Shown: positions 6,561 to 13,632 of the stretch, in pieces
Position numbering within the stretch: the first letter of the stretch is position 1
Layout: each line of letters starts with the position of its first letter
NCBI GenBank assembly: GCA_002788855.1
Contig: PFSB01000017.1
Span: 1 to 35,738, forward strand
From: Candidatus Roizmanbacteria bacterium CG_4_9_14_0_2_um_filter_38_17
GTDB lineage: Bacteria; Patescibacteriota; Microgenomatia; GCA-00278855
DNA length: 35,738 nucleotides
Reading direction: 5' to 3'
The notes under the pieces: generated by a model
What the model saw: the letters and a program-made list of their open reading frames with translations, nothing else
Databases searched by the model: none
What the model was told of the DNA's origin: nothing
Program-made: the position numbers and the translations under genes

Positions 6561-6564
6561 GATT
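6552..6564. repeat. 13-bp direct repeat TTCAAACATGATT, copy 2
   Basis: Same sequence as 6202-6214. This copy carries the ATG of the 16-codon leader ORF. Confidence 0.6.
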
Positions 6565-6566
6565 GT

Positions 6567-6594
6567 ATTTTACATACAAATTGCACCAAGTCAA
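6567..6594 (-). promoter_or_regulatory. Sigma70-like promoter upstream of the leader ORF
   Basis: TTGACT (6594-6589), 16-bp spacer, TAAAAT (6572-6567). The predicted transcript start is at about 6560, the ATG of the leader ORF. Confidence 0.55.
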
Positions 6595-6601
6595 ATTTTG
6601 G

Positions 6602-6714
6602 TAAATGGGGTCAGCCACCATTTATGTCAGCAATAACCTCGGGGTTGCGGGAGGCTTATTATCCGAGCATTAATTTCATGGGCTTGAGCTTGCGATTAAA
6701 AGGATCAACCATTA
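6602..6714. repeat. 113-bp repeat, copy 2
   Basis: Source-like copy of 2905-3017. It spans the last codons and the 3' flank of the intact protease gene, including a CTCGG...CCGAG stem and the near-palindrome starting AAATGGGGTCAGCC. Confidence 0.9.
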
Positions 6715-7018
6715 TTTCCATGTTCTCCAAAGTTACAGCTCCTAAAAGAGCTTCGTCCCCTCTTTGTCCTAGAACTACTGTAGAAGGGGCTTTGTTCCCA
6801 TCAAATTCAATCATTGCATGGCCAATGGAGCGGGTGACCATACTGCCGTCAGCAAGAGAAAACTTCTGTTTCTTAATTGGTTCTAACTTTAGCTGTTTAA
6901 CCATTTTGTAAGGAATAACCGTGTATCCCGCTCCTGTATCAACTAAAAAAGTATCTTCCGCCTTGCGCCTGGGCAACTCAAGTGTTGAAATTGTGGCATG
7001 AACTGTTGTTAACCCCAT
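6659..7018 (-). CDS. Retropepsin-like aspartic protease (clan AA)
   Basis: 119 residues, the size of a single-lobe retroviral-type protease that works as a homodimer. FLVDTGAGYTVIP (about 24-36) holds the catalytic D-T-G. SLADGSMVTRSIGHAMIEFDG fits the flap strand. LLGAVTLENMEIMVDPFNRKLKP matches the second hydrophobic-Gly motif and C-terminal strand of bacterial members. No signal peptide is seen, so it should act in the cytoplasm; the substrate is unknown. An extended -10 box (TG-C-TACAAT, 7035-7027) lies just before the ATG. Its tail and 3' flank are duplicated at 2905-3017. Confidence 0.8.
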   Translation of the reverse strand: MGLTTVHATISTLELPRRKAEDTFLVDTGAGYTVIPYKMVKQLKLEPIKKQKFSLADGSMVTRSIGHAMIEFDGNKAPSTVVLGQRGDEALLGAVTLENMEIMVDPFNRKLKPMKLMLG

Positions 7019-7041
7019 ATGAACTTATTGTAGCACAATAC

Positions 7042-7070
7042 TTTATTTTAAAACCCGGTTTTAAAATAAA
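7042..7070. repeat. Palindrome of the TTTTAAAAC/CCG/GTTTTAAAA family
   Basis: 13-bp perfect arms around the loop CCG, intergenic. The same 9-bp-arm core occurs at 14035-14055 and 33500-33520. Confidence 0.8.
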
Positions 7071-7109
7071 TTTAGACAACATAAGCAGGTTTAAGTTATA
7101 ATTAAGCAA

Positions 7110-7314
7110 ATGGCGTTAATTTGGGATTATGATGTAGATGAGCTGAAAAAACACCTCTTGGGAGATTGAAAATCCTGGAGCGACTGATCAATTACGGTCC
7201 GACCGAGCCGGGAGAAAAGATTGATCTTGCCGAGGTAAAAAAAACTGGGACAAATTGGATATCCACTCTGTTCATCGTCGGAGATTGATGGAATATTTGA
7301 TATGGAGAAAGTAA
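7110..7314 (+). pseudogene. Frameshifted antitoxin partner of the AbiEii-like gene
   Basis: Starts MALIWDYDVDELKK, as do small proteins found upstream of AbiEii-type genes in CPR genomes (from memory). The frame is broken twice. Adding one A to the A6 run at 7146-7151 restores PLGRLKILERLINYGP, and adding one A to the A8 run at 7237-7244 restores NWDKLDIHSVHRRRLMEYLIW to a stop at 7312-7314. A TATAAT at 7097-7102 is correctly placed for a leaderless start. The two homopolymer losses may be real decay or sequencing/assembly errors. Confidence 0.65.
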
Positions 7315-7688
7315 AGTTTACTAAACCGCAGCAGATTGTTGTTGATAAATTTAAACTAAATTCCTATCTACGGAACAATTTTTATTTTACGAGAGGAACA
7401 GCGCTCAGTGTCTATTATTTCGGTCACCGTGAGTCAGAAGATTTAGATTTCTTTACCGAGCAGTATTTACCAAAAGAATTGGTTCAGCAGTTTGTATCTA
7501 AAATAGCATCTAAACATAAACTGAAATTTAACTTGCGCGAAATTGATCCTGTGCTTATTGGAGAGGTTTACATGAAAATTGAGAATTTTACAGTATTACC
7601 CAAGATGCTGGTTCCGCTCACACTTCCCCAGCTCCAACGTTTTTTCAAAAGACAGTCTCGCCAGCTGGCAAAATCGTTTACTAAATAA
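7302..7688 (+). pseudogene. AbiEii-type nucleotidyltransferase, internally deleted
   Basis: 128 residues. YFTRGTALSVYYFGHRESEDLDFFTE is the AbiEii/nucleotidyltransferase signature, although the usual GGTAL is RGTAL. MLVPLTLPQLQRFFKRQSRQLAK looks like the family's normal C-terminus. Family members are usually about 200-300 residues, so the middle, where the remaining helical domain belongs, is missing. With a frameshifted partner overlapping its start, the module is probably dead. It remains an open frame and could still be expressed. Confidence 0.65.
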
Positions 7689-7715
7689 AAGTTCCTTGCA
7701 CTTATGTTATTTACT

Positions 7716-7731
7716 CTCCTGGTGCCAGGAG
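7716..7731. terminator. Hairpin between convergent genes
   Basis: CTCCTGG-TG-CCAGGAG, 7-bp GC-rich arms, 8 bp from the stop of the minus-strand gene at 7739. Confidence 0.5.
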
Positions 7732-7738
7732 TTGGTAA

Positions 7739-7891
7739 TTACTTAGATTTTGAAGGTTTCTTTTTTGTAGCTTTCTGCTCTTCTTCCTTTTCCTCTTTAA
7801 TATCTGTCCAGACTGCGTAGACCACGGCTCCAATAATAAAAACCCAGAGTGCGATGCTAATTAGAAGTGCAATAAATCCATAAAAGTTCAT
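7739..7891 (-). CDS. Small single-pass membrane protein
   Basis: 50 residues from ATG 7891, preferred over a longer frame because TACAAT (7903-7898) lies exactly 7 nt upstream. One hydrophobic helix (FIALLISIALWVFIIGAVVYAVW) is followed by a very charged Lys/Glu tail. No family was recognised. It is divergent from the response regulator at 7965, so the two may share regulation. Confidence 0.55.
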   Translation of the reverse strand: MNFYGFIALLISIALWVFIIGAVVYAVWTDIKEEKEEEQKATKKKPSKSK

Positions 7892-7922
7892 ATGGTTATT
7901 GTATACCAAATTCTTATCCAAC

Positions 7923-7951
7923 TTGCAAGACTATTTTCATAAGAGTATACT
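7923..7951 (+). promoter_or_regulatory. Promoter of the response-regulator gene
   Basis: TTGCAA (7923-7928), 17-bp spacer, TATACT (7946-7951). Transcription would start near 7958, giving a leader of only about 7 nt before the ATG at 7965. The in-frame ATG at 7953 falls upstream of that start. Confidence 0.6.
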
Positions 7952-7964
7952 CATGAGGAATAAG

Positions 7965-8336
7965 ATGTCAGCTGTACTTATAGTTGAGGATGATAAATTA
8001 ATTTCTGATCTCTATAAACAGGCATTAACAAAGGCTGGTTTTACTCCTGTTGTAGTTTCACAAGTAGAAGAAGGTTTAGTTGAACTGAAGAAAGGTAAGT
8101 ACGATGTGGTGCTTCTAGATTTGGTACTCCCCGATCAGACTGGCTTTAGTATCCTTGAACAGATCAATAAAGACCCGGAAATATTAACAAAGGTTATTGT
8201 AACAACTAATTTTGGTCAGAGTGAAAATATTGAAAAAGCCTATAAGCTCGGGGCAATCGACGTTCTCTTAAAATACAATATTACAGCAACAGAAGTAGCC
8301 GAAAAAGTAAAGGAATACTTAGCTCAATCTAAATAA
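7965..8336 (+). CDS. Single-domain response regulator (CheY-like receiver)
   Basis: 123 residues, a receiver domain only. The acidic pair D9-D10 (VEDD), the phospho-acceptor D52 (VVLLDLVLP) and the switch Thr80 (VIVTTN) are in place. The conserved lysine is K103, but the usual following proline is tyrosine (LLKYN). There is no output domain and no histidine kinase in the window, so its partner lies elsewhere. The last 13 bp overlap the convergent ATP-grasp gene end. Confidence 0.85.
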   Translation: MSAVLIVEDDKLISDLYKQALTKAGFTPVVVSQVEEGLVELKKGKYDVVLLDLVLPDQTGFSILEQINKDPEILTKVIVTTNFGQSENIEKAYKLGAIDVLLKYNITATEVAEKVKEYLAQSK

Positions 8337-9616
8337 CCCCATTTCTTAAGTAGGGAAAAGTCAGACTCCCAACGATTACCGATGTCATTTCTGTAGTACA
8401 TGTGAGGAATTATGATGTTTTTGACTCGGCTATAAGCTTGCTTTTGTGCCAGCTTCATAGAGCTACCTGATCCAACAACCACAAGAACCGTGCCTTGGGT
8501 TCCGGATACTACCCAATCGTCGCCATCTTTCCTGACATCTTCTATGTGAACACCGGCACTTAACTGGTTCTTGAAGATAACTAGATTGCCTTTAGATAAG
8601 GTTTCAAATGCCATTTTGTCCTGATACGGATACGGAGGAACCACTACTCTTACTCCAACATGAAAGCCTTTTTTAGTTTTTAGTTTAAAATTCTCTCCCT
8701 TTGCCAATTTATATAAGAATTCGCCGGTTGGAGTTTTAAACGTGTCTTGCTGGATCATAATGGTGGGATACCCAAATCGGCAGGTAAACTCTAAGGGATA
8801 AATATTTTTAAGCGTGACAATACAGTTAATGTCAAAATAGCCGACAAATTTTTCTTCTCTTAGTTTTCCAGTAAAGCGCTCAATTGTTGCTTGTGAGAGC
8901 GAATTTGATTCTTTCCAGAACATGCTGGTTCCCATTTCTCCCGTAGTTACGCCAAGATCACCTGGAAACAGCTTCTTGTGTTCAAAAGAGTGATGGAAAG
9001 GCGGGATAAATTTATTACCATTGAAAAATCCACCGATAGCATATTCAACTCCTGAGATTTTTTGCTGCAATTGTAAGTCTGTCAACTTGTTCTTCTTTCT
9101 CTTGCTATAAGAATTTAATATTCTAATCACATCACTTCCATCCTCCATCTGGCCAACGTACAGCATTCTTTTTATTGAAATATTAGACAAGCGTCCCGAT
9201 GGCTTCACAACATATTTTGCCGGGTGACTATTAATATATTCTATTGCAGACTCACATGAACTAAATTCGTGAAATGGCAAGATTTTCACGCCGTGCTTCT
9301 TTAATTCTAGCTGACCAAATTCCCTGTCATCCTCAAGGCGATCTGTATAGGTTGTTCCGCCAACAACCAGCTTGCCTTTTTTTCGTAGCGCTTGTGCAAA
9401 AAAACCAAATCCGCAGGTATCGTCAAAAACTATAATATCTGCCCAGTCTATATGCTCCTTCCAGTCGGTAACTTTTGTTACAAACCCATCGGCAAGATTT
9501 TGCTGGTCCTTGTCTTTTATAAAATACTTAACCTCATGTCCCTCTTTGGATACTTGCCAAGCTAGATCGCCTATGTACGCACCAATTGATACAAATAGAA
9601 ATTTTTTTTTGTTCAT
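8324..9616 (-). CDS. PurD-like ATP-grasp ligase
   Basis: 430 residues with a PurD (phosphoribosylamine-glycine ligase)-like arrangement: an N-terminal Rossmann-type domain (about 1-105), a central ATP-grasp fold (AKYVVKPSGRLSN near 133, then SGVEYAIGGFF), and YPLEFTCRFGYPTIM, which parallels the EFN/TxRFGDPE motif. A C-terminal domain ends in YSRVKNI. No purine genes are adjacent. Its ATG overlaps the stop of the double ATP-grasp gene (ATGA, 9613-9616), so the two are translationally coupled and probably act on the same product. I infer an acid-amine or amino-acid ligase in a peptide-like pathway rather than true PurD. Confidence 0.7.
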   Translation of the reverse strand: MNKKKFLFVSIGAYIGDLAWQVSKEGHEVKYFIKDKDQQNLADGFVTKVTDWKEHIDWADIIVFDDTCGFGFFAQALRKKGKLVVGGTTYTDRLEDDREFGQLELKKHGVKILPFHEFSSCESAIEYINSHPAKYVVKPSGRLSNISIKRMLYVGQMEDGSDVIRILNSYSKRKKNKLTDLQLQQKISGVEYAIGGFFNGNKFIPPFHHSFEHKKLFPGDLGVTTGEMGTSMFWKESNSLSQATIERFTGKLREEKFVGYFDINCIVTLKNIYPLEFTCRFGYPTIMIQQDTFKTPTGEFLYKLAKGENFKLKTKKGFHVGVRVVVPPYPYQDKMAFETLSKGNLVIFKNQLSAGVHIEDVRKDGDDWVVSGTQGTVLVVVGSGSSMKLAQKQAYSRVKNIIIPHMYYRNDIGNRWESDFSLLKKWGYLD

Positions 9617-11970
9617 TCGTTTCGTGGTTTACCCATGGTTACGGCCTGCTTTCTATAATTATTAACAGATTTTTGTAAAATTTGTTCATATAATTTAGCG
9701 TAATCAAACTTAGGTGTCGTGTACTGTATAAAAGGACTTACATTAACGTCTATGAGACTTGGATTTCCATCTTCGTCCAGCCGAAAGTCAAAACGCGCAT
9801 AGTCCCTGCAATCTAGAATGGTAAAGATATCGAATGACAGTTCGATCAATAATTTTTCAAGTTTTGGATTAATGTCCTTTGCCGGGTAGCTACTTTTAAT
9901 ATAATCTGCTATTGTTCCAATGCCACCTAAGCTTAGCTTTGACTTATTTTTCTGAAATACCAGCTTATTTAACGGCAATGCCTCAAGGTCATTATCATCA
10001 TTTCCAATCACAATTACCTCGTATTCGTCCCCTTCTAAAAATTCTTCCACTACAACGGGACAGTTATAATAATGCATCATCTTTTGAATTTGTGGACGTA
10101 ACTTTTCAGGCTTTGTTATAAGTGATTCATTGTTTATGCCAATCTTAAAATCGTGCGTCGCTGGTTTAACTATTAAGGGATAGATGAGCTCTTCTTTTAT
10201 TTCATCTTCTAGCTCAAAAAGATAGTCCCAATCTGGCAGAGGAACATCGTGAAAGTCTAGTAGTTTTCTTATCTGTATTTTGTCCAATAACTGGCGTGCA
10301 ATGAAGCTAGTTGCGCCAGTAAAAGGTATTCCGGAGATCTCAATAGCTTGTAAATTATGGAAGCTAGGCTTAGAATTACCAAGTTCAATATTGATGAGAT
10401 TTATGATGTAGTCATAGTCGAATTGTCTCAGCTTAGTTAAGATAACATAGCTACTTTCGCTAAGGATTTCTTCAATTTTAAACCCTTTTTTAATTAATCC
10501 ATCTTTGACTTTTACATAGTAATTATTATAGTCGCTCTCCTGATACTGATCGATGTTAGTAACTAGGGCAATATCTAATTTTTTAAGCTCAGTTGAAGAA
10601 ACATAATTAACTTTTTCTTTCTGTAATAGATATTTTTTAGCAATACGCGCAGATGACAGGAAATTGTTTTTCTGTGCCTTTCCAGCAAATGACTGGTAGT
10701 CAAACTTTGTAACCTTTAATTGAACTTGCTCTAATGCCTCTTGCAAGTTGTCATTTACATCCAAAGGGTTTTCACCTGAAACTGTAATCCAGCCGATCGT
10801 CTCGACTCCCTCTGGAGGAACTAAGACCGCGTCTCCGAGCTCTTTGTATAGTAGCATGTCTTCAAAATATGGTTTCTTCTTCAATTTAGGATGGATACTA
10901 ACTTCATTTAAGATTCCCGACTGTTCGGTCGAGAAATCCCAACCAATAATATATTTCTTGGGTTTAAGTTCACGCGTTGAATCTATATACTCTCCACAGG
11001 CAACGCTAGCCGCCAGCTTAATCAGGTCAATTCCCCAAACAGCTAGAATATACGAATAGATATAATCTCCCCCCATTCTAAGGTTTATTTCCAGAGGTAC
11101 CGGGCCGGACTTTGAGTATTTGGCTTCAAAATGAATACAGCCATCAGTTATTCCCATCTTTTCTAGGACCTGCTCGGCCATTTCTATCAGTTCTTTCTGA
11201 TGGGTTGGAGGTAGATTTGAGGGGGTTGCCTGTCCCTTATCTAAGAAAAATTTGCCACGACTCTTGTCATAATTATCCGAAACAATAGCAACTTTTACCT
11301 TGCCATTTTGCAAAACCAGATCAATATCCACTTCGTCTCCGTCAATATATTCTTCGGCAAAAATATCAAGTCCGTCGTGTAGAGCTGTTTCGGTTTGAGT
11401 TGAGAGGTTTTTAACCATGTAGCTGTAAAGCATTTCTAGCTCACTTAGGCACTCTACTTTAATTACTAAGGCTGTTAAGGTTCCATAGGCAGGTTTTAGA
11501 ACTATGGGAAACTCTAAATTTTCCTTAATTTTTAGAAGATCTTCTTTGGAGCTAATCTGTAAATGAGCTGGAGTTGGTAGATTATTTGCTTTACAAAATT
11601 CTCGGAAAAAAAGCTTATTTCTGGCTCTGCTTGCTATAGTAAAAGAGCTTCCTTTTAGGCCTAAAGCATCAACGAGCTTCGCGGTAAGTAAAACATCATC
11701 TTCCCAGAAAGTTATTACACCATCTAACTTAATCAGTTTTTTGCGGATAAAAGAAACAGTATCTGAAACTGCCTGGACATGATTGTAGTTATCTGAAATG
11801 ACCCAGTCTGTAACATAATCTTTTGCCCAGTTAACCTCGGAATTAAGACAATAGATTCTATATCCAAGCTCTTTAAGTCTGGCAAAAATAAACTTCTTTT
11901 TGTAATAGCCAGTGTTAACTACAAGGAGGTTTTTAGCAGAGGGGGGTTCGACCTTAGAATCTGTCTTCAT
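9613..11970 (-). CDS. Tandem ATP-grasp ligase (amino-acid ligase-like plus D-Ala-D-Ala ligase-like)
   Basis: 785 residues with two ATP-grasp modules. The N-terminal half (about 1-420) resembles carboxylate-amine/L-amino-acid ligases: FPIVLKPAYGT, FAEEYIDGDEVDIDLVL and PLEINLRMGGDYIYSYI, followed by an LAL-like C-terminal lobe. The C-terminal half (about 470-785) resembles D-alanine-D-alanine ligase: GIPFTGATSF, YPLIVKPATHDFKIGI, VVEEFLEGDEYEV, then YARFDFRLDEDGNPSLIDVNVSPF. Fusion of the two types in one chain is uncommon. It lies between a 104-residue protein upstream (24-nt gap) and the PurD-like ligase downstream (4-bp overlap). This suggests stepwise ligation of two or three amino or carboxylic acids. 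Substrates are unknown. Confidence 0.75.
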   Translation of the reverse strand: MKTDSKVEPPSAKNLLVVNTGYYKKKFIFARLKELGYRIYCLNSEVNWAKDYVTDWVISDNYNHVQAVSDTVSFIRKKLIKLDGVITFWEDDVLLTAKLVDALGLKGSSFTIASRARNKLFFREFCKANNLPTPAHLQISSKEDLLKIKENLEFPIVLKPAYGTLTALVIKVECLSELEMLYSYMVKNLSTQTETALHDGLDIFAEEYIDGDEVDIDLVLQNGKVKVAIVSDNYDKSRGKFFLDKGQATPSNLPPTHQKELIEMAEQVLEKMGITDGCIHFEAKYSKSGPVPLEINLRMGGDYIYSYILAVWGIDLIKLAASVACGEYIDSTRELKPKKYIIGWDFSTEQSGILNEVSIHPKLKKKPYFEDMLLYKELGDAVLVPPEGVETIGWITVSGENPLDVNDNLQEALEQVQLKVTKFDYQSFAGKAQKNNFLSSARIAKKYLLQKEKVNYVSSTELKKLDIALVTNIDQYQESDYNNYYVKVKDGLIKKGFKIEEILSESSYVILTKLRQFDYDYIINLINIELGNSKPSFHNLQAIEISGIPFTGATSFIARQLLDKIQIRKLLDFHDVPLPDWDYLFELEDEIKEELIYPLIVKPATHDFKIGINNESLITKPEKLRPQIQKMMHYYNCPVVVEEFLEGDEYEVIVIGNDDNDLEALPLNKLVFQKNKSKLSLGGIGTIADYIKSSYPAKDINPKLEKLLIELSFDIFTILDCRDYARFDFRLDEDGNPSLIDVNVSPFIQYTTPKFDYAKLYEQILQKSVNNYRKQAVTMGKPRNE

Positions 11971-11994
11971 GTATGTGTATACATCTATTATTAC

Positions 11995-12309
11995 CTAAAT
12001 TTTAGCCTTGTCAATAATTTGCTTCTTCTCAAATCCCCCGAGGTCTTTTATTTTCCACATGAAGAGTCTGCCTTTGTTTTTAATTTTTCCCTGGTCTTGG
12101 ATTTTGACGAACGAGAGAGCTTTTTCAAGGATGGCCCGAGGATGTTTTTTAGCTAATTTAATATAAAGTGCTTTATGCATCTGGTCGTCTAGCTGCTCAG
12201 TAAGGTAGATACCATAGTTTTGAAATTCGCGTGAGATGTACTTATCCTCCACGGGATTAAAAAGCTTTAATATTTCACCGATAGTGCTGATATTATTTTT
12301 TGATGGCAT
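11995..12309 (-). CDS. Conserved-looking hypothetical protein, first gene of the ATP-grasp operon
   Basis: 104 residues, basic and helical, no hydrophobic segment. The stretches YISREFQNYGIYLTEQL and LFMWKIKDLGGF recall a small protein common in CPR genomes (from memory), with no function known to me. It ends 24 nt before the tandem ATP-grasp gene. A TATAAT lies about 15 nt before the ATG, giving a leader of about 8 nt. Confidence 0.6.
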   Translation of the reverse strand: MPSKNNISTIGEILKLFNPVEDKYISREFQNYGIYLTEQLDDQMHKALYIKLAKKHPRAILEKALSFVKIQDQGKIKNKGRLFMWKIKDLGGFEKKQIIDKAKI

Positions 12310-12368
12310 ACAGATACCCCCAGATTATAGCTCCAACTAAGACAAAAAAACAGAAGCAAGTTGTGTGT

Positions 12369-12397
12369 TTGACACTTATGTCAACATCTGTTAAACT
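12369..12397 (+). promoter_or_regulatory. Promoter plus inverted repeat of the AbrB/VapC module
   Basis: TTGACA (12369-12374), 17-bp spacer, TAAACT (12392-12397) with an extended-10 TG at 12389-12390. TTGACA-CTTA-TGTCAA forms a 6-bp inverted repeat over the -35 box, a likely antitoxin operator. The transcript should start at 12404, on the A of the ATG. Confidence 0.75.
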
Positions 12398-12403
12398 TAA
12401 GAC

Positions 12404-12664
12404 ATGACTGTTCAACAACAATTAACCTTTCACAAAATTTCTGCAAAAGGGCAAATTGTTATCCCGTCCTTGATACGAAAAAAATTCGGCTGGGAATCTG
12501 GAATGAAAGCCTTTGTTAAATCAGCCCATCCTACTGAAGTTGTGTTTTCAATTAAACCGGCTGTCCCTAATCTTGGGTACAAGTACAAAGGTTCGCTTAA
12601 AGATGAGCTTCCTTCTCTAAAACTTTATCTGAAAGATAAAAAAGTGGATATAGCAAAAGAATGA
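12404..12664 (+). CDS. AbrB/MazE-type antitoxin
   Basis: 86 residues. FHKISAKGQIVIPSLIRKKFGWESGMKAFV is the swapped-hairpin AbrB/SpoVT DNA-binding signature; the basic and acidic C-terminal half would contact the toxin. Leaderless start (-10 box ends 7 nt upstream). Its TGA overlaps the toxin ATG (ATGA, 12661-12664). Confidence 0.8.
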   Translation: MTVQQQLTFHKISAKGQIVIPSLIRKKFGWESGMKAFVKSAHPTEVVFSIKPAVPNLGYKYKGSLKDELPSLKLYLKDKKVDIAKE

Positions 12665-13083
12665 TAAAATTAAACTACGTTCTTGATTCTTACTCGCTTA
12701 TAGCTTTTTTTCAGAATGAGAAAGGTGCAAACACAGTGGCTGACCTTATTACAGAAGCGCAAAACGGGGATCTCATTTTGTTTTTACATTCGGTTAATTG
12801 GGGTGAAATTTATTATACTGCTTACAGAGAAAAAGGAGTTACTGCCGCACAAAAGGTTGCTGATACGATCAGAAAGTTACCGATTTTGGTTATTGAAGAC
12901 GCTTCGCTTAATTTTATATCCGGTGTGGCAACAATTAAAGGTAAGTATTCCCTAGCATATGCTGATGCCTTTGCAATCTGGTTAGGCTTAAGCAAAAATG
13001 CGTTTCTTGTTACAGGCGATCCAGAAATTATAAAAGTATCCAAAAAAGAAAACAAGCTTAAAGTTATAAATATAAGAGAATGA
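12661..13083 (+). CDS. vapC: PIN-domain toxin (VapC family)
   Basis: 140 residues. Acidic PIN positions are D9 (YVLDSYSLIAFF), the Glu in NWGEIYYTAYREKG, the Asp in LAYADAFAIWLG and the Asp in LVTGDPEI. Translation is coupled to the antitoxin by a 4-bp overlap. It is convergent with pth, whose stop is 5 bp away. Confidence 0.85.
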   Translation: MIKLNYVLDSYSLIAFFQNEKGANTVADLITEAQNGDLILFLHSVNWGEIYYTAYREKGVTAAQKVADTIRKLPILVIEDASLNFISGVATIKGKYSLAYADAFAIWLGLSKNAFLVTGDPEIIKVSKKENKLKVINIRE

Positions 13084-13087
13084 GTGG

Positions 13088-13603
13088 CTAGTTATATTTA
13101 TTCATGGCGGAATCCACTCCATTATTTAATATCTCCCTTATTTCCTGGGCGGCTTTTTCGATTACTGGGTCGATTATTTCGCGGTCCTCTTTGGTGAAAT
13201 TGGATAACAGGTAATCCTTGGCTTTAGCACCGGTTTTAATATCGCAGTTTAGAGCTTGAACACCAATTCTTACTCTTATAAAATCCTGTGATCCTAAGTG
13301 GTCGATCACCGATTGTACTCCATTGTGACCTGCCGAGCCTCCACCAAGTTGAACCTTGATCTGACCTATTGGTAAATCCAGCTCATCATGCACAACTATT
13401 AAATTATTAAAGGCAAGGCCTTTAATATAATTTCTCACTTCTCTCCCACTATTATTCATGAATGTCTGGGGTTTTAAGAAAATTACTTTCTCAGCTGCAT
13501 GAAAATTAAGCTCATTGAGTTTGTCAATCACCATAAAACCAGCATTGTGTCGGGTATTCTTGTATTCTGCACCTGGATTTCCTAGTCCTACTACTAATTT
13601 CAT
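13088..13603 (-). CDS. pth: Peptidyl-tRNA hydrolase
   Basis: Recycles tRNA from peptidyl-tRNA released by stalled ribosomes. Family signatures are present: VVGLGNPGAEYKNTRHNAG with N9 and catalytic H19, FLKPQTFMNNSG with N50, HDELDLPIG with D73, and GGGSAGHNGVQSV. At 171 residues it is somewhat short: the stretch between RHNAG and FLKPQTFMN is about 15 residues shorter than in typical Pth. Residues 61-65 (KGLAF) are encoded by an AAAGGC-family palindrome (13405-13427), just before the conserved HDELDLP strand. The gene stands alone, convergent with the VapC gene. Confidence 0.9.
   Translation of the reverse strand: MKLVVGLGNPGAEYKNTRHNAGFMVIDKLNELNFHAAEKVIFLKPQTFMNNSGREVRNYIKGLAFNNLIVVHDELDLPIGQIKVQLGGGSAGHNGVQSVIDHLGSQDFIRVRIGVQALNCDIKTGAKAKDYLLSNFTKEDREIIDPVIEKAAQEIREILNNGVDSAMNKYN
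13405..13427. repeat. AAAGGC-family palindrome inside pth
   Basis: 10-bp perfect arms around the loop AAG. On the coding strand AAA-GGC-CTT-GCC-TTT is read in frame as K-G-L-A-F. Confidence 0.85.
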
Positions 13604-13632
13604 GATTTGCTTTAATATGGTATCATAACATT

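Noticed and set aside
8324-9616. Genuine purine biosynthesis enzyme PurD
   Set aside because: There is resemblance in the ATP-grasp part, but no other purine genes are near and it is coupled to peptide-type ligases; a PurD-like ligase is the safer call.
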